Below are positions 1 to 6,227 of a stretch of 6,227 nt of DNA, piece by piece. How positions within the stretch are numbered: the stretch's first letter is position 1; every line of letters starts with the position of its first letter. A program made the position numbers and the translations under genes. The stretch comes from Crocinitomicaceae bacterium (GTDB taxonomy: Bacteria > Bacteroidota > Bacteroidia > Flavobacteriales_D > Crocinitomicaceae). Below the pieces are notes generated by a model. That model saw nothing but the letters and a program-made list of their open reading frames with translations. It was not told the origin of the DNA and did not search any database. The stretch lies in the NCBI GenBank assembly GCA_013215515.1, contig JABSPC010000402.1, forward strand, positions 1-6,227, in the 5' to 3' direction.

Positions 1-207
1 ATACTTCTCTAAGAGCTAAAGATAATTTATTTTCAGAATTGCTTGGAATTAACAACAGTACCTTTTTTGTTTATCTATATTCCTATTGCACTATAGGCTA
101 TGGTTCTCTAATATGATGTCGTACGGATATCAAACCACAATTTTATTTTAAAAGAGTAATGATTTATTAAAATAGCGTTCTAGGAAAAAACAAGTAACTT
201 GCTCACC

Positions 208-1092
208 ATGAAATTCATTTGTACAATCCCGGCAATACTTCTAATCCTTTTGACAGCCTGTTCTGAGGATGAAAATAAATCTTCTGATCAAGAGGATGGG
301 ACTCAAGGTGATGTTTCTCAGTTTGAAGCTAAACCAATGGTGACTGATACTTTATTTAAAGTCGCATTTGCGGATACAGAATACGACGTGGAAATTAAAA
401 CACCTGATGGAATTGTAAATGGAGTCATTCTGGTATTGCAAGGTTGGAATTTTACAATTACCGATTGGTGCGAGAAAACGAAGCTTTGCGAAGAGGCGCT
501 AAGTAAAGGATATATTTTGGTGTTTCCGGAAATGGGAAAGAGTATTTATTCAGAAGAACACTACGAAGAGACAATTTTGGAATGGAAAAAATACCCAACT
601 CGAAAATGGTTGAGAGATTCCGTAATTGGAAAACTACAAGCTGATTATGGCCTGTTCGAAGAAGAAGGAAACAATTATGTAATGGGACTCTCAACTGGAG
701 GAAGAGGAGCACTTCTTTTGGCTTTGGATTTACCTGGGATATTCTCTGGGTGTGCAACATTATCTGGAGATTATGACCAGTTTATGTTCCCGAACGACAA
801 TTTATATATTGGCTATTTTGGAAAAATGAAAGCTTTCGAAAAACGCTGGCAAGGATTTGAAAATCCAAGACAAATAATGCTGGCTAAAAATTTGCACGTT
901 CCTCTATATATGGGACATGGAATGATGGATGATGTAGTTCCTTATAAGCACTTTACGCTAATGAAGGAGTTTATTGAATTCACGAAGCCAGATGTTAAAG
1001 TTGAATACCATACGGATACTACTGCCCAGCATGACTACACGTATTGGAGTTCTGAAGTTGCCAATGTATTAGACTTTTTCGAAAAGAATTGA
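208..1092 (+). CDS. Alpha/beta-hydrolase lipoprotein, putative esterase (esterase D-like)
   Basis: This 294-residue protein is a predicted lipoprotein serine hydrolase. The frame is open from a TTG at 199, but the ATG at 208 gives a standard lipoprotein signal: Lys2, a hydrophobic run, then Leu-Thr-Ala-Cys with the lipidated Cys at residue 18, followed by an acidic, Ser-rich linker. The nucleophile elbow is Gly-Leu-Ser-Thr-Gly-Gly with Ser162, followed by a Gly-Ala-Leu-rich helix as in the putative esterase family (PF00756). The likely rest of the triad is Asp241 or Asp242 (GHGMMDDVVP) and His275 (AQHDYTYW). The LQGWN segment fits the oxyanion-hole strand. The order and spacing suit a complete enzyme. 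The substrate cannot be read from sequence; an ester, possibly of a carbohydrate or lipid, is a family-based guess. No Shine-Dalgarno is seen, only an A-rich leader. The gene is monocistronic and converges on the next one. Confidence 0.85.
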   Translation: MKFICTIPAILLILLTACSEDENKSSDQEDGTQGDVSQFEAKPMVTDTLFKVAFADTEYDVEIKTPDGIVNGVILVLQGWNFTITDWCEKTKLCEEALSKGYILVFPEMGKSIYSEEHYEETILEWKKYPTRKWLRDSVIGKLQADYGLFEEEGNNYVMGLSTGGRGALLLALDLPGIFSGCATLSGDYDQFMFPNDNLYIGYFGKMKAFEKRWQGFENPRQIMLAKNLHVPLYMGHGMMDDVVPYKHFTLMKEFIEFTKPDVKVEYHTDTTAQHDYTYWSSEVANVLDFFEKN

Positions 1093-1101
1093 TGTTCAAT
1101 T
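1087..1101. terminator. Possible bidirectional terminator between convergent genes
   Basis: A perfect 6-bp inverted repeat, AATTGA and TCAATT with a TGT loop, lies across the end of the esterase gene and the last codon region of the opposite lipoprotein gene, so it includes the + strand TGA and most of the - strand TAA. T-rich runs follow on both sides: ATTTCTTTTT on the + strand and TTCTTTTCG on the - strand. The outer GAAAAG (1081-1086) and CTTTTTC (1106-1112) could lengthen the stem across a bulge. The stem is AT-rich and weak, so this is only a candidate, but its position between two genes 7 bases apart is what a shared terminator would need. Confidence 0.35.
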
Positions 1102-2311
1102 ATTTCTTTTTCGCCTTCATTAAATTAGAAGTACCATTCACATACTGATATCCAATGCCAAAAGGTAAAGGCTTCATATTCCCTGTTTTATTCGAGTAGA
1201 TATCCGTTAAATCTGGCTGTTGTCTCTCATAGAATAATGAAATTGGTTTTGTGAAGTTTCCATAGAAAGTCAAATCCCACTTGTTTGTGTCAAAATATTG
1301 AACTGGAATTCCAGAGTCATCTTGAAGAACATATTCAGACTCGTTAAGAATCAAGTTTCGAATAATGCTGAATGTTGGTCTGTGCATCAAGTAAGAAGCA
1401 GATTTCAAATAAGTCGATTTAATGTTTAACCCATTGAAATAAGCAACTAAATCAGATCTAGTATCCAATCCTTTAGCTACCAAACCTCCACGGCTATGAT
1501 ACGCCATATTTTGAATGTTCACCGCAAAATAAGTAAGTGTTCTTACTTTGTTCTCGCCTTTTCGTTTGAAGTAATATCGATTTCCGATGTATGTTGAATC
1601 AGTAATATTGGTCACGTCAGTTGATAACTCACCATTGGGTTGAATCGCTATTTTTTCTTGAAACAAAACTTCGTGATTCGTTCTTGCCATGAAGTGCATT
1701 AAAACATGAAGTGTTCCATCCATTTCAGTTTGGAAATCATCAGCCATTGCAATCGTTCTAAAGAAACTCAAACCCAAAATAGCATTCATTGATTTCTTTA
1801 GGTTCCCCAAGTACTTTCCATGTTTATTATCTTTCTGTTTTTTTACCAAATCTGGGTAGTTTCCAACTGGTTCCAAAGCGATCATAGCGATATTGTCATG
1901 GTCTGGGAAGAATAAATCAGCGTGTAAGAAATCAGCCCCAGAGAAAGGATAGAAGAGGGTTCCTCCATCTGTATTTGCATCGTCAAGCTCTTGTTTTGTC
2001 CAATTCTTAATTATTGGAAGCTTGTTGTTCGTCTTCTTCCATACAGCGTTCAAGTTCGTTTGATACGATTTCCAACTTGCCGTAGACTCAAGTCCTTTGA
2101 AAGAACTATTGTCAGAACCTTCATAACCAGCGATGTATTGTGAAAATTCATTGAATTTTTCGTCTTGAGGATATATTTTCTCAACCTCAACCAATTTATC
2201 ACCTGAAACTTGAGGCTTATCCGACTCTGGTTTGTCAGTTGGTTTAGTAGTATCAGAACCACAAGATGTGATTATAATTCCAGCGAAAAGTAATAAGATT
2301 AACTTATTCAT
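1100..2311 (-). CDS. Hypothetical lipoprotein, family not recognised
   Basis: This 403-residue protein has a clear lipoprotein signal: Asn2-Lys3, a Leu/Ile-rich core and Ile-Thr-Ser-Cys with Cys17 as the lipidation site. Residues 18-35 form a Lys/Pro/Asp/Thr-rich linker typical of Bacteroidota surface or periplasmic lipoproteins. The rest (about 36-400) has no membrane segment and alternates polar and aromatic stretches, consistent with a folded extracytoplasmic domain. The most distinctive segment is residues 118-137, with the core FYPFSGADFLHADLFFP; a second aromatic-rich block lies at about 300-365 (SYLMHRPTFSIIRNL, then WDLTFYGNFTKPISLFY). I see no catalytic triad, metal-binding cluster or repeat that assigns a function. 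The ATG at 2309-2311 is chosen because it gives the lipobox. The gene is divergent from the permease and convergent with the esterase, so it is probably transcribed alone. Base use resembles its neighbours. Confidence 0.85.
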   Translation of the reverse strand: MNKLILLLFAGIIITSCGSDTTKPTDKPESDKPQVSGDKLVEVEKIYPQDEKFNEFSQYIAGYEGSDNSSFKGLESTASWKSYQTNLNAVWKKTNNKLPIIKNWTKQELDDANTDGGTLFYPFSGADFLHADLFFPDHDNIAMIALEPVGNYPDLVKKQKDNKHGKYLGNLKKSMNAILGLSFFRTIAMADDFQTEMDGTLHVLMHFMARTNHEVLFQEKIAIQPNGELSTDVTNITDSTYIGNRYYFKRKGENKVRTLTYFAVNIQNMAYHSRGGLVAKGLDTRSDLVAYFNGLNIKSTYLKSASYLMHRPTFSIIRNLILNESEYVLQDDSGIPVQYFDTNKWDLTFYGNFTKPISLFYERQQPDLTDIYSNKTGNMKPLPFGIGYQYVNGTSNLMKAKKK

Positions 2312-2466
2312 AGTGATTGGTAAAAGTGTAGCACAAATGTGTCGAAATCTTTTTAAAGAAAGAGATCTTTATAGTTTTCGTTGGCGACTCTATATTAAAT
2401 GATAGCGGCCTTTTATTAAGCGTTGAATTTTAGCCCGATTTCCGTTTCTAGCCAAGAAATTAAAAA

Positions 2467-2495
2467 TTGTGCTGTCAGTTTTTCTTGTACTTTAG
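2467..2495 (+). promoter_or_regulatory. Possible Bacteroidota-type promoter for the permease operon
   Basis: A TTG at 2467-2469, an 18-base spacer and TACTTTAG at 2488-2495 resemble the Bacteroidota sigma-factor consensus (TTG or TTTG around -33, TAnnTTTG around -7); the -7 element matches at 5 of its 6 defined positions. The implied transcript start would be only a few bases before the ATG at 2508, giving a very short leader, which weakens the call. The remainder of the divergent region from 2312 holds no gene and no strong hairpin. Confidence 0.25.
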
Positions 2496-2507
2496 GTGCT
2501 CCAAATA

Positions 2508-3857
2508 ATGAATATGCAAAACAAAAAATACACGCGATCAGTGGCTGTTAACATGGTTATAGCCAACATGATTGGAACAGGAATATTTGTGTCTCTCGGG
2601 TATCAAGTATTGCCCATAACGATGGGTGGGATTCCAGATCCTTTTGCAATTATGGTTATTTGGTTGTTGGGTGGAATTATTTCTTTGTGCGGTGCAACAG
2701 TATATGGAGAAATAGCTACTACAATAAAAAAGTCGGGAGGAGAATACGCCTTTCTGTCAGATTTATACAATCCATTAATGGGATTTGTAAGTGGATGGAT
2801 TTCAATTATTGTAGGCTTTTCGGCGGCAATTGCCTTGTTGGCTTTGGCGGCAGGTGAGTATTTTGTTCCTCTTTTAGGTATGTCAGCTAAAGACTTGGTA
2901 GGCGGGGTTTATATTATTAAAGTAATTGGTACTGCCATGATTTTACTTGTAGTAATTGTTCATGTTCGCGGAATTAAATTTGGAGGAAGTTTTCAGAATT
3001 ACTTGACGTATTTGAAGCTAGCTTTGATTGCTGTTTTTCTCATTTTCCCATTTTTATTTATTGGTAATTATCATCCAGCGGTAGTGGATTTTGCTCCGAG
3101 TGAATCTTCTTGGAACACCATTTTTAGTGGATCATTTGCGAGTGCATTGGTTTGGGTGTTCTTTGCTTATAGCGGTTGGAATGCCAGTGCTTATATTGTA
3201 GGCTCTCTTGAAAACCCGAAAAAGAACTTGCCATTTTCCTTAGTGGTGGGAACAGTAATCGTAACGGTTATTTACATGTTAATGAACTTTGTTTTTATGT
3301 ATGTTGCTGAATTTCATGAGCTTCAAGGTAAACCTGATCTTGGTTATATAGTTGCAAAGAAAGTTCTCGGTCCTGAAATGGGGTTAATTTTTAGCGCTGT
3401 ATTCTCAATTGCTTTATTATCTGGATTGAGTGCAATGTTTATTGCCGCGCCTCGCGTTGTTCAAGAGATGGGTAAAGATCATAAGTTGTTTAAAGTCCTT
3501 GGCAAGCAATCTGAAAGTGGAGCGCCAGTACTTGCAATTATGACAATAATGGTATTATCCGTAACTATGGTGTTCTTTAGCTCATTTAAAGATATTATCC
3601 AATACGTTGGGATTACGTTATCATTTTTCGCAATGCTTACCGTGTTTGGCGTGTTTATATTGCGAGCGCGAAAGCAGCATGATGAGGATACCGTTAAGTC
3701 TTGGGGATATCCTGTTACGCCAATCATTTTTATTATCTTTTCCCTTGGCATGATTGTTTCTTTTGTTTGGAGTGATCCATGGAAAATAGCTTGGTCAGTA
3801 GGCACAATGATTCCAGCGGTTATAATTTATTACATTTCAAAGCGTGCAGAGAAATAG
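2508..3857 (+). CDS. APC-superfamily amino acid permease
   Basis: This is an inner-membrane amino acid transporter of about 449 residues with roughly 12 hydrophobic segments, the usual size for the APC/LAT-type family (COG0531). TM1 carries the unwound substrate-binding motif IGTGIF at residues 22-27. GGEYAFL at 77-83, before TM3, and FAYSGWN at 219-225 in TM6, followed by the loop ENPKKNLP at 235-242, are hallmark features of the group. The C-terminal half contains further long hydrophobic stretches, and the protein ends in a short basic tail (SKRAEK). The substrate is not readable; homologues move neutral amino acids by proton symport or exchange. Possible starts are GTG 2496, ATG 2508 and ATG 2514; the ATG at 2508 is preferred because it is the first ATG, and no Shine-Dalgarno separates them. 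The 3' end overlaps the following hydrolase gene by 14 bases, which suggests co-expression. Confidence 0.9.
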   Translation: MNMQNKKYTRSVAVNMVIANMIGTGIFVSLGYQVLPITMGGIPDPFAIMVIWLLGGIISLCGATVYGEIATTIKKSGGEYAFLSDLYNPLMGFVSGWISIIVGFSAAIALLALAAGEYFVPLLGMSAKDLVGGVYIIKVIGTAMILLVVIVHVRGIKFGGSFQNYLTYLKLALIAVFLIFPFLFIGNYHPAVVDFAPSESSWNTIFSGSFASALVWVFFAYSGWNASAYIVGSLENPKKNLPFSLVVGTVIVTVIYMLMNFVFMYVAEFHELQGKPDLGYIVAKKVLGPEMGLIFSAVFSIALLSGLSAMFIAAPRVVQEMGKDHKLFKVLGKQSESGAPVLAIMTIMVLSVTMVFFSSFKDIIQYVGITLSFFAMLTVFGVFILRARKQHDEDTVKSWGYPVTPIIFIIFSLGMIVSFVWSDPWKIAWSVGTMIPAVIIYYISKRAEK

Positions 3858-5049
3858 CCTCTTTTTGGTACTTTTTATTTTCAGTTGTTTTCTGTCCGCA
3901 GGGCAGGGAATAAGCGACTCTGTCTCTTTGCGAAATTACATTCTTGAACACGCAGAGGAATTTAATCTGTCAAAGGAAATTGTAACAGACCCAAAGTATC
4001 GATTTCAATTGGTATACACACAAGTGGATCATTCAGATTCCATTCCAGAGTTCAATACAAGTCATTTTGGAACGCATCAATATTATTACCCGGCTAGCTT
4101 AGTAAAGCTACCAATGGCTATATTGGGGTTAGCCCGAATGGCAATGTCTGGCATTGAATTGGACTTTGTGCCAGTGTATGGTTCTTCAGTTACTTGTAAA
4201 AATTCTAAATTCATTGAATTATCTAAATCTCAATCTATCAGTTTTCGTGAAATGATTTTGGAAATGATGGCTCTGAGTGATAATAACTTTTATTCATCAT
4301 TCTATCATTTTTTAGGTCCAAAAACAATCTATTATTTGCTTGAAGCGAGAAATTATTCAGGGACTAATATCTACAAAGCATTTACAGGTTGTGAAAGAAA
4401 GGATCAATTGAAAACAAACGAGGTGGTTATTTATGACTCGGATGGGTATCACTTTTACACTTATCCTAAACAAGAATTGGACACAATTGAGATGTTAACG
4501 AATTATAGCTATTCCGAGAATCGACTATTTGGATCTAAACATGAAGATGAAAATGGCGATATCGTTGATGGCCCTTATGACCTAAATTATAATTTAGAAT
4601 TGCCCTTGTTGGAGGCAAATAATATGTTAATTGGTTTAATGTATCCGTATCATATTGACTTTGCCTATTACCTAAGAGAAGAAGACCGTCAATTCTTAAT
4701 TGAGTCAATGCAAAAGTACCCAAGGGAGGTCAAGTCTTCTTATCCGGCTCGCAGGTACTGGAAAGATGATAATGATTTAAAATATGCAATCGTGGGTGAG
4801 GAGGGAACTTCTCACAAAACAAAGACCACAAGTAAATTGGGGCTGTCTTATGGCTTTACATCTGAGGTCGCACATGTTAAGAATGAAGAAGATGGAGTTG
4901 AGTTTTTCATGTCCGTTAGTTTGTATACCAACGCGAACGACATCGTCAATGATGGCGAATATGAATACACAGAGGTGGCAAGACCATTTGTCGCAAGGCT
5001 TTCTAAGTTGCTGTATGCCTATGAATTAGAGAAATCTAAAAAGAAGTAG
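3844..5049 (+). CDS. Exported serine hydrolase, class A beta-lactamase-like fold
   Basis: This 401-residue protein starts with GTG inside the permease gene; the start is chosen because it gives a good signal peptide (Arg3, hydrophobic residues 6-18, then SAGQ, cleavage near 19-21) and the frame is closed by TAA at 3823-3825. Motifs of the penicillin-recognising serine hydrolases are in order: Ser85-Leu-Val-Lys88 (SxxK, preceded by YYPA), Ser145-Asp-Asn147 (SDN), and Lys331-Leu-Gly333 in the place of KTG, followed by a strand pattern (YGFTSEVAHVKNEEDGVEFFMSVSLY) like that of class A enzymes. I do not see the ExxLN omega-loop motif about 34 residues after SDN, and an extra Tyr/Asp-rich region lies between SDN and KLG. 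True beta-lactamase activity therefore seems unlikely; a cell-wall or peptide hydrolase, or a degenerate relative (Beta-lactamase2-type), is more plausible. It acts outside the cytoplasm. No Shine-Dalgarno is seen, so translation is probably coupled to the permease. Confidence 0.8.
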   Translation: MQRNSLFLVLFIFSCFLSAGQGISDSVSLRNYILEHAEEFNLSKEIVTDPKYRFQLVYTQVDHSDSIPEFNTSHFGTHQYYYPASLVKLPMAILGLARMAMSGIELDFVPVYGSSVTCKNSKFIELSKSQSISFREMILEMMALSDNNFYSSFYHFLGPKTIYYLLEARNYSGTNIYKAFTGCERKDQLKTNEVVIYDSDGYHFYTYPKQELDTIEMLTNYSYSENRLFGSKHEDENGDIVDGPYDLNYNLELPLLEANNMLIGLMYPYHIDFAYYLREEDRQFLIESMQKYPREVKSSYPARRYWKDDNDLKYAIVGEEGTSHKTKTTSKLGLSYGFTSEVAHVKNEEDGVEFFMSVSLYTNANDIVNDGEYEYTEVARPFVARLSKLLYAYELEKSKKK

Positions 5050-5055
5050 GGTACT

Positions 5056-5122
5056 GGTACAATAATTGCATTTTATTGTGCGTTCATAGTAATAACCAGA
5101 GTTTCAAAAATTTTATTGTACC
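5056..5122. repeat. Inverted repeat with a second competing arm
   Basis: GGTACAATAA at 5056-5065 is perfectly complementary to TTATTGTACC at 5113-5122 (10 bp, 47-base interval). The same left arm can also pair with TTATTGTGC at 5073-5081 (7 perfect pairs, then a G-U and a G-C pair, 7-base loop). The two right arms share the direct repeat ATTTTATTGT (5070-5079 and 5110-5119). It begins 7 bases after the serine hydrolase stop. The short hairpin could help end the upstream transcript, but no T-run follows it, so I do not call a terminator. Confidence 0.4.
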
Positions 5123-5225
5123 GAAAGTGATGTTGTTTACTTCTATCTTTTAAGTATTCTCCAGCGCATAGCTTTTTTTGCAGATCAAGTTTTTGAGCAA
5201 AACAACAATTATAAAACCAAAAGCC

Positions 5226-5588
5226 ATGCAAAGAACCATCTCCCTCATTCTGTTGCTGACAGTACCGTACCTGACATTCTCTTTCAATTTCCCTTACAAG
5301 CGTTTAAGCAAACTGTATGACGCTCAAGATGAGAAAACGCTCACCGTCGCTGAGCGTTACATTAAATTTTTCCCCGGCAATGCCGCACCTTATTACTATG
5401 CTATGTCCGTCCATTATGATAGAGCTTTAGAACAAGAAACGCCACGAAAAAAGTACAATGAGTTGGCTAAAGTTCTTTCTTACGCTCGAAGTTTTGAAAG
5501 AATCAAAGACAAAGATTTTGAGTCCAAAATGAACTGGGCAGAAAAAGAAGACAATATAAATGTGTTTACCGAAGACGTCATTGCATAA
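5226..5588 (+). CDS. N-terminal part of interrupted CAP-domain secreted protein
   Basis: This 120-residue frame starts at the ATG at 5226, chosen over an upstream TTG at 5178 because it gives a proper signal peptide: Arg3, hydrophobic residues 4-20, then Asn-Phe-Pro. Residues about 27-95 look helical, with a TPR-like stretch (VAERYIKFFPGNAAPYYYAM at 41-60, then YDRALEQ), and the part from 70 on is highly charged. No enzyme motif is present. The TAA at 5586-5588 ends it, but the same frame continues without another stop to the window end and encodes a CAP domain. I therefore read this as the export and N-terminal module of one longer protein and not as an independent small gene. It might still be made and exported alone. 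The start lies 176 bases after the serine hydrolase, so it is probably a separate transcription unit. Confidence 0.6.
   Translation: MQRTISLILLLTVPYLTFSFNFPYKRLSKLYDAQDEKTLTVAERYIKFFPGNAAPYYYAMSVHYDRALEQETPRKKYNELAKVLSYARSFERIKDKDFESKMNWAEKEDNINVFTEDVIA
5586..5588 (+). other. In-frame TAA splitting the CAP-protein gene
   Basis: This TAA is the only stop in the frame from the ATG at 5226 to base 6227, 334 codons with the stop as codon 121. The flanking protein is compositionally smooth: FTEDVIA before and LKDAKLRQLSK after, both charged and helix-like. A single base change from CAA, AAA or GAA would create it. TAA also ends the - strand lipoprotein gene here, so recoding is unlikely. The choices are a real nonsense mutation, a sequencing or assembly error, or readthrough. 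Confidence 0.85.
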
Positions 5589-6227
5589 TTGAAAGACGCC
5601 AAGCTTAGACAATTGAGTAAGATGCTTATCTCCAAGCGCAAGCGACTCAAATGGGATAAAGTTGACCGTCCTATTAAAGAAGACGTAGAAATGGAAAGTG
5701 ACCCGGTTGCAACCTTGAATAAAGTGGAAGAAGTTGAGATTATAGAATCCGTTCCATCTTCTAGCCAAGTTAAAGGGCAGTATTATGGCCTTGCATTAGG
5801 TACCGAAATGATTCCTTCTCATAGCAAGGTAAGCGAAAAGGAGATGTTAGTATTGGTGAATACCGAGCGCAAAAAGAAAGGCATGGGACCATTGGTTTGG
5901 AAAGAAAGCTTAGCGAACGCTGCACGATATCACGCCTATGACATGGGCAGTCAAGATTACTTCTCTCATGACAGTCAAGATCGTAAAGGAAACAAGCTCA
6001 TTGAAGTGGGAGGGACCTTTAAAAGAATTAAGAAGTTTCATACGACGTCATTTGCCAATTCAGAGAATATTGCCGCAGGAAATGAAACAGCTGAGGCTAC
6101 CTATTCACAGTGGTACCATAGCCCTGGGCATTATGCAAATATGTTCAATAAATCCAGTCAAGAAGTTGGGATTGGAGTCGCGTATGTTCCTGGAAGCACG
6201 TATGGGTATTACTGGGTGTTTTGTACA
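5589..6227 (+). CDS. CAP/SCP-domain (YkwD-like) C-terminal part, truncated by window end
   Basis: This frame, open for 213 codons up to the window edge, continues the upstream reading frame after TAA. Counting from the ATG at 5226, residues 122-200 form a basic then acidic linker, and from about 205 a CAP domain (PF00188) is clear: LVNTERKKKGMGPLVW near 210, the ARYHAYDM helix with His236, DYFSHDS with His248, SENIAAG with Glu280, QWYHSPGHYANM with His302, and VGIGVAYVPG leading to YYWVFCT. His236, Glu280 and His302 match conserved cavity positions of the family. Only the last few residues of the domain are missing. Bacterial CAP proteins of this kind are usually exported; their biochemical role is mostly unknown. 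If translated separately, starts could be TTG 5589, ATG 5622 or ATG 5691, but none gives a signal peptide or has a ribosome site. A single exported protein broken by TAA is the better reading, making this a possible pseudogene. Confidence 0.75.
   Translation, partial: MKDAKLRQLSKMLISKRKRLKWDKVDRPIKEDVEMESDPVATLNKVEEVEIIESVPSSSQVKGQYYGLALGTEMIPSHSKVSEKEMLVLVNTERKKKGMGPLVWKESLANAARYHAYDMGSQDYFSHDSQDRKGNKLIEVGGTFKRIKKFHTTSFANSENIAAGNETAEATYSQWYHSPGHYANMFNKSSQEVGIGVAYVPGSTYGYYWVFCT

Noticed and set aside
3..116. Open frame on the + strand running in from the window start to TGA 114-116, possibly the tail of an upstream gene
   Set aside because: It is only 37 codons, the residues show no recognisable pattern, and a frame this long is easily open by chance.
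191..201. Perfect small palindrome CAAGT-A-ACTTG just before the esterase start
   Set aside because: Only 5 bp per arm with a one-base centre; too short to call an operator or hairpin without a second copy, and none was seen.
458..760. 100-codon - strand frame inside the esterase gene
   Set aside because: It covers the antisense of the nucleophile-elbow region of a well-supported gene.
2334..2341. CACATTTG on the - strand, near the TAnnTTTG promoter element, upstream of the 403-residue lipoprotein
   Set aside because: The first base does not fit and no TTG/TTTG lies at the right distance upstream, so a promoter cannot be supported.
3479..3805. 108-codon - strand frame inside the permease gene
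   Set aside because: It is fully covered by a strongly supported membrane protein on the + strand and shows no motif of its own.
3844..5049. Reading the serine hydrolase as an antibiotic-resistance beta-lactamase
   Set aside because: The third motif is KLG and no ExxLN omega-loop motif is visible, so hydrolysis of beta-lactams is not supported.
5427..5768. 113-codon - strand frame opposite the CAP-protein gene
   Set aside because: It is the antisense shadow of a frame that continues through the TAA into a clear CAP domain; its product is Phe/Cys-rich with no domain pattern.

Overview
The window looks like chromosomal DNA from a member of the Bacteroidota, most likely a Flavobacteriales-type marine or freshwater bacterium. 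This is inferred from the low GC content, the lack of Shine-Dalgarno sequences before clear starts, short lipoprotein signals ending in Thr-Ala-Cys or Thr-Ser-Cys, and one promoter-like site of the TTG-N18-TAnnTTTG type. No tRNA, rRNA, CRISPR array, insertion sequence or phage gene is visible.

Layout. Bases 1-207 are AT-rich with no gene I can support. A + strand lipoprotein of the alpha/beta-hydrolase (esterase D-like) fold occupies 208-1092. It converges on a - strand lipoprotein of unknown family (1100-2311), with only 7 bases between the stop codons; a small hairpin there may terminate both transcripts. A divergent intergenic region (2312-2507) precedes a + strand pair: an APC-superfamily amino acid permease (2508-3857) and an exported serine hydrolase of the beta-lactamase/penicillin-recognising fold (3844-5049). 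These two overlap by 14 bases and the second starts with GTG, so they are probably one operon with translational coupling. A 176-base gap with an unusual set of repeated arms follows. The last gene encodes a secreted CAP/SCP (YkwD-like) protein, split by a single in-frame TAA at 5586-5588 and cut off by the window end.

How the genes fit together. Every product is predicted to be in the envelope: two lipoproteins, one inner-membrane transporter and two exported proteins. The permease/serine hydrolase overlap is the only strong functional link; a role in cell-wall or peptide turnover with uptake of released amino acids is possible but is only inference. The most notable observation is the interrupted CAP gene: the signal peptide lies before the stop and the CAP domain after it, all in one frame. 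I see no clear novel multi-gene system.
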